A stretch of DNA of 64,000 bases. Source: Aphanomyces cochlioides. Lineage: Eukaryota > Oomycota > Saprolegniomycetes > Saprolegniales > Verrucalvaceae. The notes below the pieces were generated by a model that saw nothing but the letters and a program-made list of their open reading frames with translations, had not been told where the DNA came from and searched no databases. Each line of letters starts with the position of its first letter. Positions within the stretch are counted from its first letter, which is position 1. The stretch lies in the NCBI GenBank assembly GCA_019828595.1, contig JAHQRK010000010.1, positions 868,001-932,000 of the forward strand. The letters run 5' to 3'. Below, piece after piece: positions 25,201 to 36,812 of this stretch. The position numbers and the translations under genes were made by a program.

Positions 25201-28200
25201 GACAGACGCTTCCATGGCTCGACTCTCAGCGAACGTCGTCGACTCGGAGAATTCACAAAAACCTTTGGACGAGATCTCGGCGTCTGCATGAGCCGTGCGC
25301 TCTGCTTTATTCCCCAGAGACTCAACTTGATCTTCACCGTACGGATCCTGATCGTCGTCTATCTCGTCCACATCAAGCGATGTCGATGGCGCTGTGGTTT
25401 CGGCGTCAAGTCCATCCATGGCGTCATCGCTTTCGCTTGGCGCAGTCGTGTCTGACTTGGCTTCACTGACATTTTCACTCGTTGTGTCCATGGCGTGAGT
25501 TTCACTCAAGTCTTTGCTCGGTTCACGACACTCGTCCATTCTTGTCGAGTCACTCGGAGGTGCTGTGCTATCTTGAAGACGTGCCGCCGACGATGCGATC
25601 GTTTCTTCTTTTGTCTCATAGGATGAACTCGAATCCTGCGATAAAATGTTGTTTGGCGCAGCCGAGTCGCCATTCAATTCGCTGTGCGCATTGAGATTGC
25701 AAACGTCGGCAGCTTCTAAATCGCCGTGGCTATCACTTGATTCAACACAAGGAGGCGTCTTCATGCTATCGTCGACGTCAGTTTGTGGCAAATCCTCGGT
25801 TGCAAGCGACAACGAGTCCGAGTGTTTTCCATCGACTTTGTCCATTGGATCGCTGTCGTTGGCCAATTGGTCATACTTCAACTCTTCTCGACTCGATGGA
25901 TCGCCGTCGTCGTCGTCTCTCTTATCGCGCCGATTCGCCTCAAGAGACACAAGATCGATTTCTTTGCTCGTCAGAGGCGAGCCTTGATCCTCCACGAGTG
26001 TCTTGTCTGTCGTTTGCTCCGATACTTGTTTGATTTCGCAACTAACATTTGACTTTTCTTCCGATGACTTCTTCCCTGCGTCCCATGGAGCTTCTTCTCC
26101 TGTATCGATAGTTCTATCAGTCGCAGGGGGAATAGATTGGTCCACGGCGGTCTCTTGAGTTGAATTGCTCTCATCAGAGCTACCTTTGTCAGCAGCATTT
26201 GCGTTGTCCATTTCAAGTACTAGAGTTTCTTGACCAAGATGTAGCTCCTCTGGAAGGCACATGAGTTCGTCTTGCGCCAGCTCTGGTTGAAATTCATCGT
26301 CACGCATATCCAAGAGAGTGGTTTGAACTGACGGCGAGGGTTCAGGATGCTCGACTTGGGGCCTTTCGTGAGCTTCAAGTTTACTTTGCTCGACCTCGGG
26401 AACATGACTTGATTCTGTCACTTGGAGATGGCTTTCTTGGCTTTGAGCTGATGAAGTTGGTGTTTGGACGTCGATTTGTTCATCGATCGGTTCTACGTCG
26501 GTGGCGTGAGTTTCAGGTGGAGAAGTGTCTGGTTGCGCACTCTTGCCATCACGCTCATCGACTTCATCGGTTGGTTTGACGGGAATTTTTGCATCTTGCT
26601 GCTGCAGCATCTCGTCAACCTCTTCCTGTCGAGCGATAGACTCAAGACATCCATCGTCGATTCGCCCTTCGATTGTCAAAGGCGGCTCTGCAGTTTGCGC
26701 GTCGGATGGAGCGATTTCTTCATGTTGCATCTCCTGAGGTGAATTTGACGGTGCAATTGTATTCTCGACAGCTTGATGCGTTACTTCACCAGCAGCTTGT
26801 GCTTCATCCTCAGTCAAGTCTGTCGCCAAACTGCTTGGCTCATCGTGCGCCATTAAATTTCGGGGAGTTTCAGTCACCAGAGCGTGGGTTTGAATGGCGG
26901 ATAGCTCTTGGTGAGCAGTAGTCGTGTCTTCAGTTGCGTTTGAATCCAAGGCTGGATCTCCATCGGCTTGACATGGAGCATGTGCTTCGTCATTTTCATG
27001 GCCATCGGAACTCTCTTCATGCTGAGCTATGGTGTCTTTCCATGGATCCGCGTCTTCAGTCCTAGTGGTGATGGACGATGCAAGTAGATCATGTTCCATT
27101 TCAGATTTTCTTGCGAGCAAATCCTCGCCGTCGACAACGTCAATGCCATGATCGGCGTCATTTGATCCAGCTGTGTGCAGTGACGGCGGACAGAGCTCAG
27201 GGCTTGCAACATGGATTTCGCTGGATGCATATTCTGCATCCTTGTCGTGGCTGACAGCATCTAAAGTAGATTCTGACGACTCTCCATGGACACCAGCTTG
27301 ATCCAAGTCTTCCTTGCTGTCACTTGGTGCATCCATGGCAGCATGAACCTCGTCACCAAGTTTGTCCGAGACGACTTGGACTTGCTCAAGTCGTTCGATG
27401 GTATCAAGAGCTTCATCGCTTTGATCTAGAGGTTGCTTGGCTTCAGCGTCGTCTTCGAGTGACTCGAACTCGTCGTCATCGTAGGATGCAGCAGTCCTGG
27501 CCGAGTTTGGCTCATTCATTTGCTCGTCCAGCGGTTCTTCATCCGTCGTCGGCGACTCTTCCATGGCCACCTCGGAGGTTTCTTCCTTCTCCTTGATCTC
27601 GTCACGAGGAGCCTCGTTCTTGCTGCTTGGATCGACGTGAACTTCTCGTGGTGCCGAGACTTGAGGCATCGCATTCACGACACCACTTGGCTCCGAGACG
27701 TTGCTCACAGACACTTCGGCAACAACATCTCGTCGCTCGATCGGAGGCATTTCAACTGGTTCTACCTCACTTGCTGCGCTCTCTTGGGCACGTTCTGCTT
27801 CACGAGGTGTTGGAGGATTTTCGTCTGCAGGTTTTGCGTCAGGCTGTGGAATCGAATCCGCTTTGTGGTGATCCGCGCGAGAGTTCGTCGGGGTTTTCGG
27901 GCTTGTTGGCTTTGGTTTCGGTGACGGTGGTCGCTGGAACGCGTTGGGTTTCATGGTTGGAGATGATGTTTTTTCCACTGCCGGTGGATCTTTCCTTGGT
28001 TTCCCAACTGCGTGATCGTACCCACGGCCACCGCGTGCACTCGGAGCGGGTTTCAGCGGCGGTGTGGCCTCTTTCCTCGGGGGTTTAGTCGGCTTGGGAG
28101 GCTTTGGCGGTGGTTTGGCATGCGATGGCGATAGTTTTTCAATCGCTGCAGCCTGTGCAGGCTTCTTGGGCAGCTCTGACTCGTCAAACTTGACAGTCGT

Positions 28201-31129
28201 CTCCATGTCTTGGACGTCAAGTCGTTGCGAGCTGGCCGGACGACACAGCGCGACTTCAGCTCGTTTGATCATTTCATGAAGTTTGTCCGAGAAACTCAGT
28301 CGCGACTCGGACAATCTCGTCAATGTCGGCGCAGGCTGGAAGAGTTGCGTCGCAAGCTGGCTCATATCGGATGGCTGGACGTCACGCGATGGACTCGGTG
28401 GCGTCTTGGCGAAATTCTGCTTGACGACTTTGATCGTCATGGTCGTCTTTGGCTCGGGAGTTTTCATTCTCTTCTCGTCGAGCGACGGCTTTGGCGTCTT
28501 GACCAGTGGACGCTCTCGTGGTTTTCCAGCCTTCTCTGCATCTTTCATCGCTGTTTTCGTGTGAGGAGGACGCGCCGTGAACGACGTCGCGGGGGGTTTC
28601 TGCTTTGGAATGCTCGGTTTCTGCCGCGTCGTCGAGCTAGCGGTCGGCAAGCCACGGACGCGGTCAATGTTGCGGATCTTGGGCACGCCGTACGTCTTTA
28701 GGAGAACGATTTCGCGGTCGTGGGACTTTGACGGCGACGTCACGACGCTTGCTTTCCTGTTGGAGGCATGGAGCATGCGCATTTCGAGTTTCTGCTCGAA
28801 TGGCACAAACGTGTGCTTGGTCTCCGTCGGTTGCTCCCATGCCGAGGCGGTCCTTTTCTTGACGCTGGATGGCGGCATCGATGCGCTGTCGATCAAGGCT
28901 TTCTTTTGCGTCCTCTGCTGGATTTTCGTAATGCTATCCGCGACGTTGTGTGAAAGTTGCGGCGCGGGGGACATCGTGTTCCTCGAAAAGAGCGTCGTCG
29001 TCTTGGTCGGTGTGTCCATGGCGAGCGACGGTTTGTTCGCGCTCTTTCTCGCCTTTGGTTTCGGTGGCTTGGGATCAAAGAGCTCTCCACCGAGGCGCAA
29101 GTCTTCCTTCTTGAGGATTCCTTTCGCGGTTTCCTGCACTTTGGTCGTCGCGCCGTTCTTCATGCTCGACAGCGCAATCTCCCGAGTCGCCGACTGCGAG
29201 TACGCTGCAATGCCATTGTCGTTGGGATATTTCGCCATGATCGTCGACACATCCGCCAGCGCGCCCATGGATCGCAACACGTTGGCGCATTCACGATCCC
29301 GCGCCGCCAAACTTTGCAAATTCTTAGCTCTCACGTACACAGCGAGGCATAATACCATAGAACGAGAGTGCAAGCAGCGCAGGCGACCTTTTGGTCTTCA
29401 TGCTGATGGCCTTGGCGCAGCAAGAGGACGAAGAGATGGACGGGGGAATGACACGCGGGATCCTTGGCTGTCATGAGGCGGATCACGCGGACATCGCCGC
29501 CATCGCATAATTTCGCGAGGACTATCGGCATTCCACGAGATGAACGATGGCGGCGGATGGAGGATGGAATACCTTCGCAGGCATAGAAGTGGACTTGTCT
29601 CGAGTAGTGGTTGAGTGCTTGGTGCTCCTTCAGGACGTCGATGACGAGTAGCGCGACTTGGAGCTCAATCATGACTTGTATCCCCGTCGAGCGCGCTAAT
29701 GTCGCCAAGACGCCGCATGCTGATGCCTACGTGACCAGCGGGTGGAGCCTCCCTCTCTCTCTGGAAGGAATTACCTGAAGCACGGCGTCGTGGGGGAACT
29801 GGCCCATGATGCGCGCGACGCACTCGATCACATGGAGCTCGATGAATGTCGTAAACGCCGCGTCCGAGACGGCGCAGATGCGGCGGATGATCACAAAGGC
29901 AAAGCAGACAAGGATGGAATAGCTCGCGTTGTCGCGAATGCAGTCGAGGAGAATGGATTCGCCGCGGCATTCACGACACCAGTCGACTGTAAGTTGCGGC
30001 GCGACGCGAAGCTGCTGGAGAAACGACGCCAGCGCATTTTTCTATCGTGGTTCAGAGAGAGTCACGACGACGACACGCGTACCACAACAAGCATCGAGTC
30101 GTTGTCCGTCACGGGCGCGCCGACCGTTTTCAAAATCCTGCGCGTCTCGCTCTCGTGATGAAGCACATTGCAAAGTATTTCATCCGACGCGACGGATCTC
30201 GGCGTGCTGTCCCGCCGCTCGTCCACCAGCGATGGCTTGTCGATCGTCGGCGCGCCAGCAATGAACATCAACATGTCGTTGGGAGGCGGCAAGCTCGTCG
30301 CTGACAATGGCAGCGGTGTCGGGATGGTGTTTCCCCGTGAGACGTCGATTTCCACGCTCGTGTCGACGTTGGCATCATGCACGCGCATCGGCGTGGATCT
30401 TCCTGACGTTCTCCCCGACATTGCATCCTCTGGAGCATCTTCGTCACGCTCTCGAGGAGATTCAGCGTCGTCTGGAAGGCTTGGATCCTGGTCGAGACTC
30501 GAGGAGCCCGCGTTGTCTGCACTCAGCGGCTCAGGTTGCTCCTCTCTTTGTCCGTCATCCTGCGCCACGAGCGCTGTTGAGTCTGTGGCTCGAGTATTTG
30601 CGTCTTGCGTCGTGTCGGTCGGCTCGCTATCAAGAGGTTGATCTCCAGGATCTATCGCCTGTGTTGCATCTTCCGCGGCGCTTTCACAGTCGAGAGGAGC
30701 GCCATCTTGTCGTAAAACTGAAGGATTTGATGGTGAAACATTTGGATCCTCCTCTTCCTCGTCGTTGTCGTCTGCTGCTGCTGGCTTGTCGGCAGTAGAT
30801 TCGTCCTCGACCATGGCAAACGCAACGCCGGGCTCGAATTCGCCGTCGTCGTAGGCAATGTCATACGTCTCGGCGTCGCAGTTGATGTCTGAAATCACGC
30901 CAGGGTACCAGTCGTCGCCGCCATTGTATCGCGCGAAGACGCGCGAGCCGACTGAAAAAGTGCCGGCGACGTGGGGACGGACACACGCTTCATGGACAGC
31001 TTCTTCGCGCTCGCCGTCGTCGTACTGGATCGCGTACGACCCGTCGGCGTTGGCGCCGTCGATCAAGCCTGGAAACCACACATCTCCTCCAGCGTAGAGA
31101 CCGTCGACCCGCGCTCCGACCGAGTACAT
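22210..31129 (-). CDS. giant Tudor-ARM-acidic disordered protein, five exons
   Basis: Exons 30083-31129, 29775-30041, 29573-29726, 29356-29521 and 22210-29311 join in frame to about 2911 aa. The introns are 41-51 bp. Residues 1-105 hold two Tudor-like domains (YSVGARVDGLYAGGDVWFPG and FSVGSRVFARYNGGDDWYPG, each followed by a YDDGE strand). An acidic linker follows. Residues about 350-560 form ARM/HEAT-type helices (SYSILVCFAFVIIRRICAV, GVLATLARSTGIQVMIELQV). The last exon, 7.1 kb, encodes a basic proline-rich part and then more than 1700 residues rich in E, D, S, T and A. Acidic motifs of the form Y-D-x-D-D-F-E recur, and the very end is YADDDFED. I know no described family with this order. 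I use the first ATG before the Tudor domains. Confidence 0.75.
24590..24950 (-). repeat. V/E/P/A-rich low-complexity repeat in the giant protein
   Basis: About 120 codons encode imperfect repeats of the type VVEAxVEPVVDAV. They mainly use V, E, P and A, around residues 2000-2120 of the protein. The DNA on the plus strand is a run of degenerate GCTTCNACTGG/GGTTCNAC units, so the length may vary between strains. Confidence 0.7.
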
Positions 31130-31266
31130 GGAGCGATGGGATGAATGCCGTCTGCCTTCGGTTTCAAGCAAATGCGAAACTCCCACCGAAAGGGCAGCGA
31201 CGCCATTGCGCTCTTCTGCCGCCACGGAACGACCAACGCGATGAAAGATGGACGAGACTTTTCATT

Positions 31267-32520
31267 TCAACGTAGCTGGAGCGAGCAGTAGAGCGCGGGG
31301 AGACTCGCCGCGGCGGAAAACGCAAACGTCGGGCCAAAGCAAGAAGCTCCATCGCATGCGACGGCGCCAGGAAGCGTGTGGTAATGATAGACTGCCGTCG
31401 AGAGCGGGCCGAGGACGAGAGGGAACCCGACAGCGTTGGAGAGACTCACGAGGCCATAGTTCTTGCCAAAGTGCTTGGAGCCAAAGTATTCCCGCGTCAT
31501 GACGGGGAAGAGAGCGTAGATGCAGCCTTCCGCAACGCCAGTGGTCGCGATCGGCAGCGCGATCCAAGCCACGGGCATGACGAGGAATAGAAGTTGGGTG
31601 ACGCCAATGGCCACGACACTCGAGGAGAGAAAACGACTGCGGGGAATGGACGGAAGAAACGCGTCCGAGAGCGCGCCCATGGCGAACCTTCCGACGAGAT
31701 TGCACAGCGAGAAGAGCGACACGTAGAACGGCACGAGCGCCATCTCGCCACGATTGGACTCGACGATGAAGCTGATGTTGTTCATGACGAACATGGAGGC
31801 GCCAACGCCGACCATCACGGGCACAAACAAGTACCAAAAGGTGGCTGTCGCCAGGAGCTCCCACAGCGTCACGTCGACTTGGCGGTCAACTAACGGCGTC
31901 AGTTCGTCGGGAGATTCACTCTTGAAGGGCTCTGCCGCTGCTCCGTCAGGGATGGATCGACGGAGAAACACGATGCCAACAAGACAAACGACCAGCATGT
32001 ACGAGCCAAGCCAGTCGAAATAGCCCATGACGTTGTGGTCAAACCAAGCATTGTAGACGTAGGCAAACGCAGCGCCGCCAGCGCAATAGCTCGCAACTAA
32101 GAAGCCGAGGATCTTCCCGCGGTGGAGGTTGCCGTACAATCCTTCATTGGCTGCCAAACCTGCAATGGCTGGAAATGCATGAGCGAGGCCAAGGCAACCG
32201 AAGCACAGCGCCAATGTCCATGACGCAGAGCCAGTTGGGAGCAGAGCAGCAGTCCAATAGCCTCCTGCGAGGAGGAGACCAGCGACCGTAGCGCACCAGC
32301 GCACGCCAAAGTGGTCGTAAAAGATCCCAGCCCAGATCGAGTTGTACTGGCCAAAGGTAAAGCTAGCTCCAAGGAGAGAGATATCCGCCTGACTCAAGTG
32401 CAAAGCATCGCGCAGTTGGTTGTTCCATGCCGAGATCGAGTACGCAGAGCCGACGGAGAAGAGCAAGAGAGCTCCCACGGCGACACTTGTCGCGTTCGCC
32501 ACCTCATTCGAGGTCACCAT
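31267..32520 (-). CDS. MFS transporter, nodulin-like family (copy C)
   Basis: A single exon of 417 aa. The start ATG at 32520 (MVTSNEVANATSVAVGALL) aligns with the N-termini of copies A and B; an in-frame extension upstream is unsupported. It has 12 hydrophobic segments, FYDHFGVRW in the loop 2/3 position and LVGRFAMGALSDAF in loop 8/9. It is clearly a paralogue of the 13-15.7 kb pair, but it has diverged along its whole length and shares no identical tract with them. That contrast supports gene conversion between A and B only. The substrate is unknown. It lies 138 bp upstream of the giant gene on the same strand. Confidence 0.85.
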   Translation of the reverse strand: MVTSNEVANATSVAVGALLLFSVGSAYSISAWNNQLRDALHLSQADISLLGASFTFGQYNSIWAGIFYDHFGVRWCATVAGLLLAGGYWTAALLPTGSASWTLALCFGCLGLAHAFPAIAGLAANEGLYGNLHRGKILGFLVASYCAGGAAFAYVYNAWFDHNVMGYFDWLGSYMLVVCLVGIVFLRRSIPDGAAAEPFKSESPDELTPLVDRQVDVTLWELLATATFWYLFVPVMVGVGASMFVMNNISFIVESNRGEMALVPFYVSLFSLCNLVGRFAMGALSDAFLPSIPRSRFLSSSVVAIGVTQLLFLVMPVAWIALPIATTGVAEGCIYALFPVMTREYFGSKHFGKNYGLVSLSNAVGFPLVLGPLSTAVYHYHTLPGAVACDGASCFGPTFAFSAAASLPALYCSLQLR

Positions 32521-32724
32521 CTCCGAAATTCGAAAGGTGGAAAACCTCCAGAACCCGATGAAGAGGGAGATGCACAACTGCGGCGCCATGAATGCGCCCC
32601 AGCAACGAATCCCCACGGAGATCGCACGAAGGAAGAGCTCCATGCACTACTAGATTGATCGTCTTTGCTCCCAGCACCATCCTTGCCGCTCCTAGAGTCG
32701 AGCATTCTCCCAAGAGGCCACATC

Positions 32725-33181
32725 ATGACAACTCACAGTCATCGCACTTCCATCCCCAAGAACGAAAGACATCTAGGAAAGTCGACTCCAAGCGTGTCCA
32801 CTGCGTCAGTTATGGCTATAATTACCACGCACGTCGACGAGCAATTGAGTGATGACGATGGAACTGCCGAGTTGGACCTCCCCCATCATCCATTTGCTCT
32901 TCAGCATCCCTTGGTTCTTGTTTTACTACTGCCTCAGTCGGAGAACCGTTCACCACTCTCGACTGGAATGCCATCAATGCCGAACACGCGCCGATGAAAA
33001 AGCTGTGGCTTGCATTCACTGCCCACGTCTCTGGTGCACGTCATGCTTTCAAGACTACTTGAGTCGAGTCGTGGCGAAACCTGACGCTCCTTTTCAATGC
33101 GCAGGGTGTCGTGCTCCAATTCCACCTCGAATCCTCAAGCGGTACATGCCAGCAATCGTCAAGGTCGATGGCGCCAAGTAG
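32725..33181 (+). CDS. small Cys-rich zinc-finger protein, two exons
   Basis: Exons 32725-32870 and 32938-33181 join over a 67-bp intron (GTTGG...CAG) to 129 aa. The second exon holds four CxxC pairs or near pairs: ECHQCRTR, ACIHCPRLWC, TSCF and FQCAGCRAP. The likely zinc-binding order is C-x2-C, then C-x2-C-x4-C-x2-C, then C-x2-C. The layout resembles PHD/RING-like fingers and the CDCA7-type CXXC finger, but it is too short for either full domain. The 5' exon assignment rests on reading phase only and is less sure than the finger. No function can be stated. Confidence 0.6.
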
Positions 33182-33251
33182 AGCCGCTGGCGTGTGTAGT
33201 GTGCATCCACGCAGCCTTTGGTCGTCGTCCGTCGAGCACGATACGATTGCA

Positions 33252-35593
33252 TTATTCTTTCAAGATAGCTTTCTTGTAATCGGCCATGGAGCCACGGAAT
33301 TGAGAGACTTTTTGCTTGCCGACAACCCACAACTCGTCGCAAATGCTGTTGACAAAGTGCTGGTCGTGGGAGACAATCACAACGCCGCCCTTGTAGCCAC
33401 GCAGCGCGTCGATCAGCGCGTCAATTGTTTCTAGCAGCATCAGCATTAGTCCAGTCATGAAGAAGCAAGACAAACCGATATCCAAGTGATTCGTCGGTTC
33501 ATCCAAGACAACAACGTGCGGCAAACGCCATGTCAGCACTGCAAACCCGACGCGCGACTAGACAAAGGCGTTGCGTTCAAGCCATGGTCACTTTCATGGA
33601 GGTACCTTTTGTCCACCAGACAATTTTCGCGTGGGTTTCATCGCAAGCTCGCCTGAGAGGTTAAAGCGGCCCAAGTGGTTTCGGAATTCATCAGGTTCAT
33701 GGCCTGGAAAGAGTTCCATCATGTTTTCGACGGCCGAGAGCGACAAATTTAACGAGTCGACGTGATGTTGCGTAAATGTCGAGATGCGCACGCGAGGATT
33801 GCGCACGACTTTGCCAAACGTCGGCTCCAATTTGCCAAGCATCAAGTTGATCAGTGTACTCTTGCCAGAGCCGTTGACGCCCAAAATACCGATGCGACTC
33901 GACATGTCGATACCAAAGTTGACATCTACGCAGATATTTTGTCAAGCTCGTTCATGGCGTCGCGATGGAGAGCTCTACCTGTAAACAAATCCGGTCGATC
34001 GTCGGCGTATCGAAACGCGACGTTTTCAATTGAGATGATGGGACGGCCAAGTGGTTCAGGCGGTGGAAACGTCATCCTGAACGCACGGGGGTCTTCAGGT
34101 TCTTCGACGGCTGTGCGCATAATTTTTTCCAGTGCTTTGACACGCGATTGCACGAGTGGAGCTTTCTTGGCGTTGCAACGGAAGCGATCGATAAATTCTT
34201 GCATATGCGCAATCTTCATTTGCTGCGCGTCGTACGCCTTGCGCTGGTTGCGCAAAAGTTCTTCTTGCGTCGCTTCAAATGATGCAAAGTTGCCGCGGTG
34301 GTACGTGAGCTGCTGCTTCGCCAAGTAAATCGTGTCGGTCGTGACCATGTTGAGGAAATTACGGTCGTGCGAGACAACGATCAGCGTCTTTGGGTACGTT
34401 TCGAGGTAGTTTTCAAGCCACATGACAGCTTCCAAGTCCAAGTGATTGGTAGGTTCATCCAACAAGAGCAGGTCGGGCGACATGAACAGGGCGCCAGCAA
34501 GAGCCGTGCGCATACGCCAACCACCGGAGAGAGCCTTAGCTGGACCATCGACAACATGTTCGGGGAATTGCAAACCGGCAAGAATCGTTCGAGCGCGGGA
34601 TTCTGCCGTGTCCGAATCGATCTGCTGCAGTCGTTCATAAACTTTTTGGAGACGATCGGGGTCAGAATTGCTGGCCAAAAGTTCCTTTTCTTCAGCAAGG
34701 AGCAAAGTGCGCTCGTAGTCGGCAGCAAGCACAACTGAGAGAACAGAATCTTCGCAATGGCTGAGCTTTGACGCAGATTCTTGTTCAACGTGCTGCATGC
34801 GCACATGACGTGGAAACTTTTCAATCTCGTAGTGAGACATAAATCGAAGCAGCGTGGTTTTACCAGCACCGTTCTACCAGGAAACAATGAAGAGAATGGA
34901 CTACAATGATGTAGAATACCTTGCCGATAAGACCATATCGACGGCCGTAGACGAGCTTGAGCGACGTGTTAGAGAGAATCGTTTGGCCCTTAAAGTTGAG
35001 CGTGACGTTGTCGACGTGGATATCCTAGAGAGGGATAAGGCAATTGTCAAGAAACAAACGGCTACCTTTTCGCCGTTGTCCGTCGACATATCAGGCAACA
35101 CGCGTGTGTCTTCCCACAAGCGATCTTCCTCTTCGTCGAGTTTTTCTTGCTCGAGAGCGCTCAATTCCTTCTTCATTTCCTTGCGGATCTGGCGCTGCGA
35201 TTGAGTGCTCGCATGGGCTTCCATGCTTTCATTTCGCGTCTTGCGGATATTTTCAAATCCCCACATTCGCTCCATGATGCCGTTCATTTCAGCTTCTGTT
35301 GCACGATTCATGTCCTCCATCGATTGCACCACATCTAGCTTCTTGAATTCTTCAACCGGGGCCGAGGCAAGAAGACCTGCTTCTTGCATTGCAGCTTGGA
35401 GCGACGCACAATATCGATTCGCTTCACCTTCGTCTTCAGTAAAGCCCGACGAGAGTAAAAAAGGCGCGATCGTGTCAACCAGCGGGTCATTTCCATCATA
35501 TTCGCTCAAAATGCTCACCATGTAGTCAACCAACGCCTCATCCAGCCCTTGGAGTGTCTTATTCAAGACAGCTTTGATCTTTGTCTCGCTCAT
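33252..35593 (-). CDS. ABCF3: ABCF-type ATPase, ABCF3/GCN20-like
   Basis: A multi-exon gene of about 690-700 aa with two ABC ATPase cassettes and no membrane segments. The N-terminal domain (MSETKIKAVLNKTLQGLDEAL) is typical of ABCF3/GCN20. Cassette 1 has GKNGAGKTTLLRF split by an intron, the signature LSGGWRMRTALAGALF and Walker B LLLLDEPTNHLDLEAV. The linker is rich in charged helices. Cassette 2 has GVNGSGKSTLINLML, KLSGGQKSRV and VVVLDEPTNHLDIET, with two more small introns. GCN20 works with GCN1 on ribosomes to activate the kinase GCN2 during amino-acid starvation. All nucleotide-binding motifs are intact. Confidence 0.9.
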
Positions 35594-35770
35594 CTACGTC
35601 GACATGGTCATCTTCCAGACGTGGCTTGGACCTTCTTACCTTGTCGAGGACTTTTGCTGGATGGTGGGTCAAATTTGATGATGGGGAAAATGGAAATCAT
35701 TTATTGTGGATTCGCTAGAAATTTCCGAATTTGGTCAGGGCCCGTCTGGCAACCGAAAATATTACAATAA

Positions 35771-36250
35771 ATAGGTCCAAAATGCCATTTTGAGGCCAAA
35801 TTCAATATTTGGTCAAAATATGAACTTGTTTATCTCCAAGAGTTTTGCACCAAATCCAATATTTTTGGTTGGGATATACTCAGTGGAGGCTCCCAAAATG
35901 CCATTTTACGAGATGGAGGTTTTACCTCTATTTTGAATATGTCATAAATAGTTGATCCCAATTTAGCTGAAAATGGCATATTGATTTTGAATTTCAGACG
36001 CACCCTAAGTAAGCCCAAAATGGCATTTTGAGGCCAAATTCAATAATTGAGGTAAAAATATGACCTTGATTATCTCAGACAGTTTTGCACCAAATCCAAT
36101 ATTTTTGGTTGGGGTATACTCACTGGAGGCTCCCGAAATGCTATTTTACGAAATGGAGGTTTTACCTCCATTTTGAATATGCCATAAATCGTTGATCCCA
36201 ATTTAGCTGAAAATGGCATATTGATTATGAAATTTTGCCTCATATTTTGA
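35771..36250. repeat. two tandem copies of a 240-bp AT-rich unit
   Basis: The two units are offset by 240 bp. For example, CACCAAATCCAATATTTTTG starts at 35848 and again at 36088, and GGAGGCTCCC and GTTGATCCCAATTTAGC recur at the same offset. The copies differ at scattered bases. The unit encodes nothing convincing. It lies upstream of ABCF3. Confidence 0.8.
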
Positions 36251-36315
36251 GATATTGTCATTTCGGACAAAAACTAGAATTTTATCCCGATTTCTTCATT
36301 TTTGGAATCGATAAA

Positions 36316-36378
36316 TATCCGGTTATTTGTCAAATTAACCGGAATTCAGATCTTATCCGGACATAATTCCGGATAATA
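36316..36378. promoter_or_regulatory. four CCGG-core motifs without an adjacent gene
   Basis: TATCCGGTTA starts at 36316, TTAACCGGAAT at 36335, TTATCCGGAC at 36353 and ATTCCGGATAAT at 36367. Unlike the other clusters, no convincing start codon lies within 100 bp. This may be a relic promoter or the promoter of an unrecognised transcript. Confidence 0.4.
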
Positions 36379-36505
36379 GGTGTAGTTCATGCTAAGTAAT
36401 AGCTACTAAAGTGTATTTAGTAATGCTAAAATACACGACAAACACACGTCAAAACACACACAAATCGATTTGTAAAATTGATTGAATCAACCGGCGATTC
36501 GAAAT

Positions 36506-36656
36506 TTGAATCGAAAAGACAATACATTCTTTATTGAAAATTGGTTGAAAATCGATCGATTTTTCCAAGAGTTTTGCCCAAGTTATCATTACAAATTAGC
36601 CAATGGGATTGCTTTATCCAATTTTCAATAAAGAATGCATTGTCTTTTCGATTCAA
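36506..36656. repeat. MITE-like 39-bp inverted repeat
   Basis: The arms 36506-36544 and 36618-36656 are inverted copies with one mismatch (core CATTCTTTATTGAAAATTGG). The 73-bp spacer is non-coding. The small size and strong arms resemble a miniature inverted-repeat element or a hairpin. No target duplication is certain. Confidence 0.55.
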
Positions 36657-36686
36657 AAGGATACACTATATTATAGTGTATCCTTT
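36656..36686. repeat. 31-bp palindrome, first copy
   Basis: A near-perfect palindrome with core GATACACTATATTATAGTG. The flanks AAAGG and CCTTT extend the symmetry. The same core recurs 126 bp downstream. Confidence 0.7.
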
Positions 36687-36781
36687 ACGGCTACCACATC
36701 CAAGGAAGGCAGTAGGCGCGTAAATTACCCAATCCTGACACAGGGAGGTAGTGACAATAAATAACAATGCCGGGCTATTTT

Positions 36782-36812
36782 AGGGGATACACTATATTAT
36801 AGTGTATCCCCT
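36782..36812. repeat. 31-bp palindrome, second copy
   Basis: Same core as 36656-36686, but with different symmetric flanks (AGGGG and CCCCT). Confidence 0.7.

Noticed and set aside
31130..31225. Extension of the giant gene upstream of the Tudor domains
   Set aside because: The frame is open, but it has no ATG before 31129 and would run nearly into the MFS-C stop codon.
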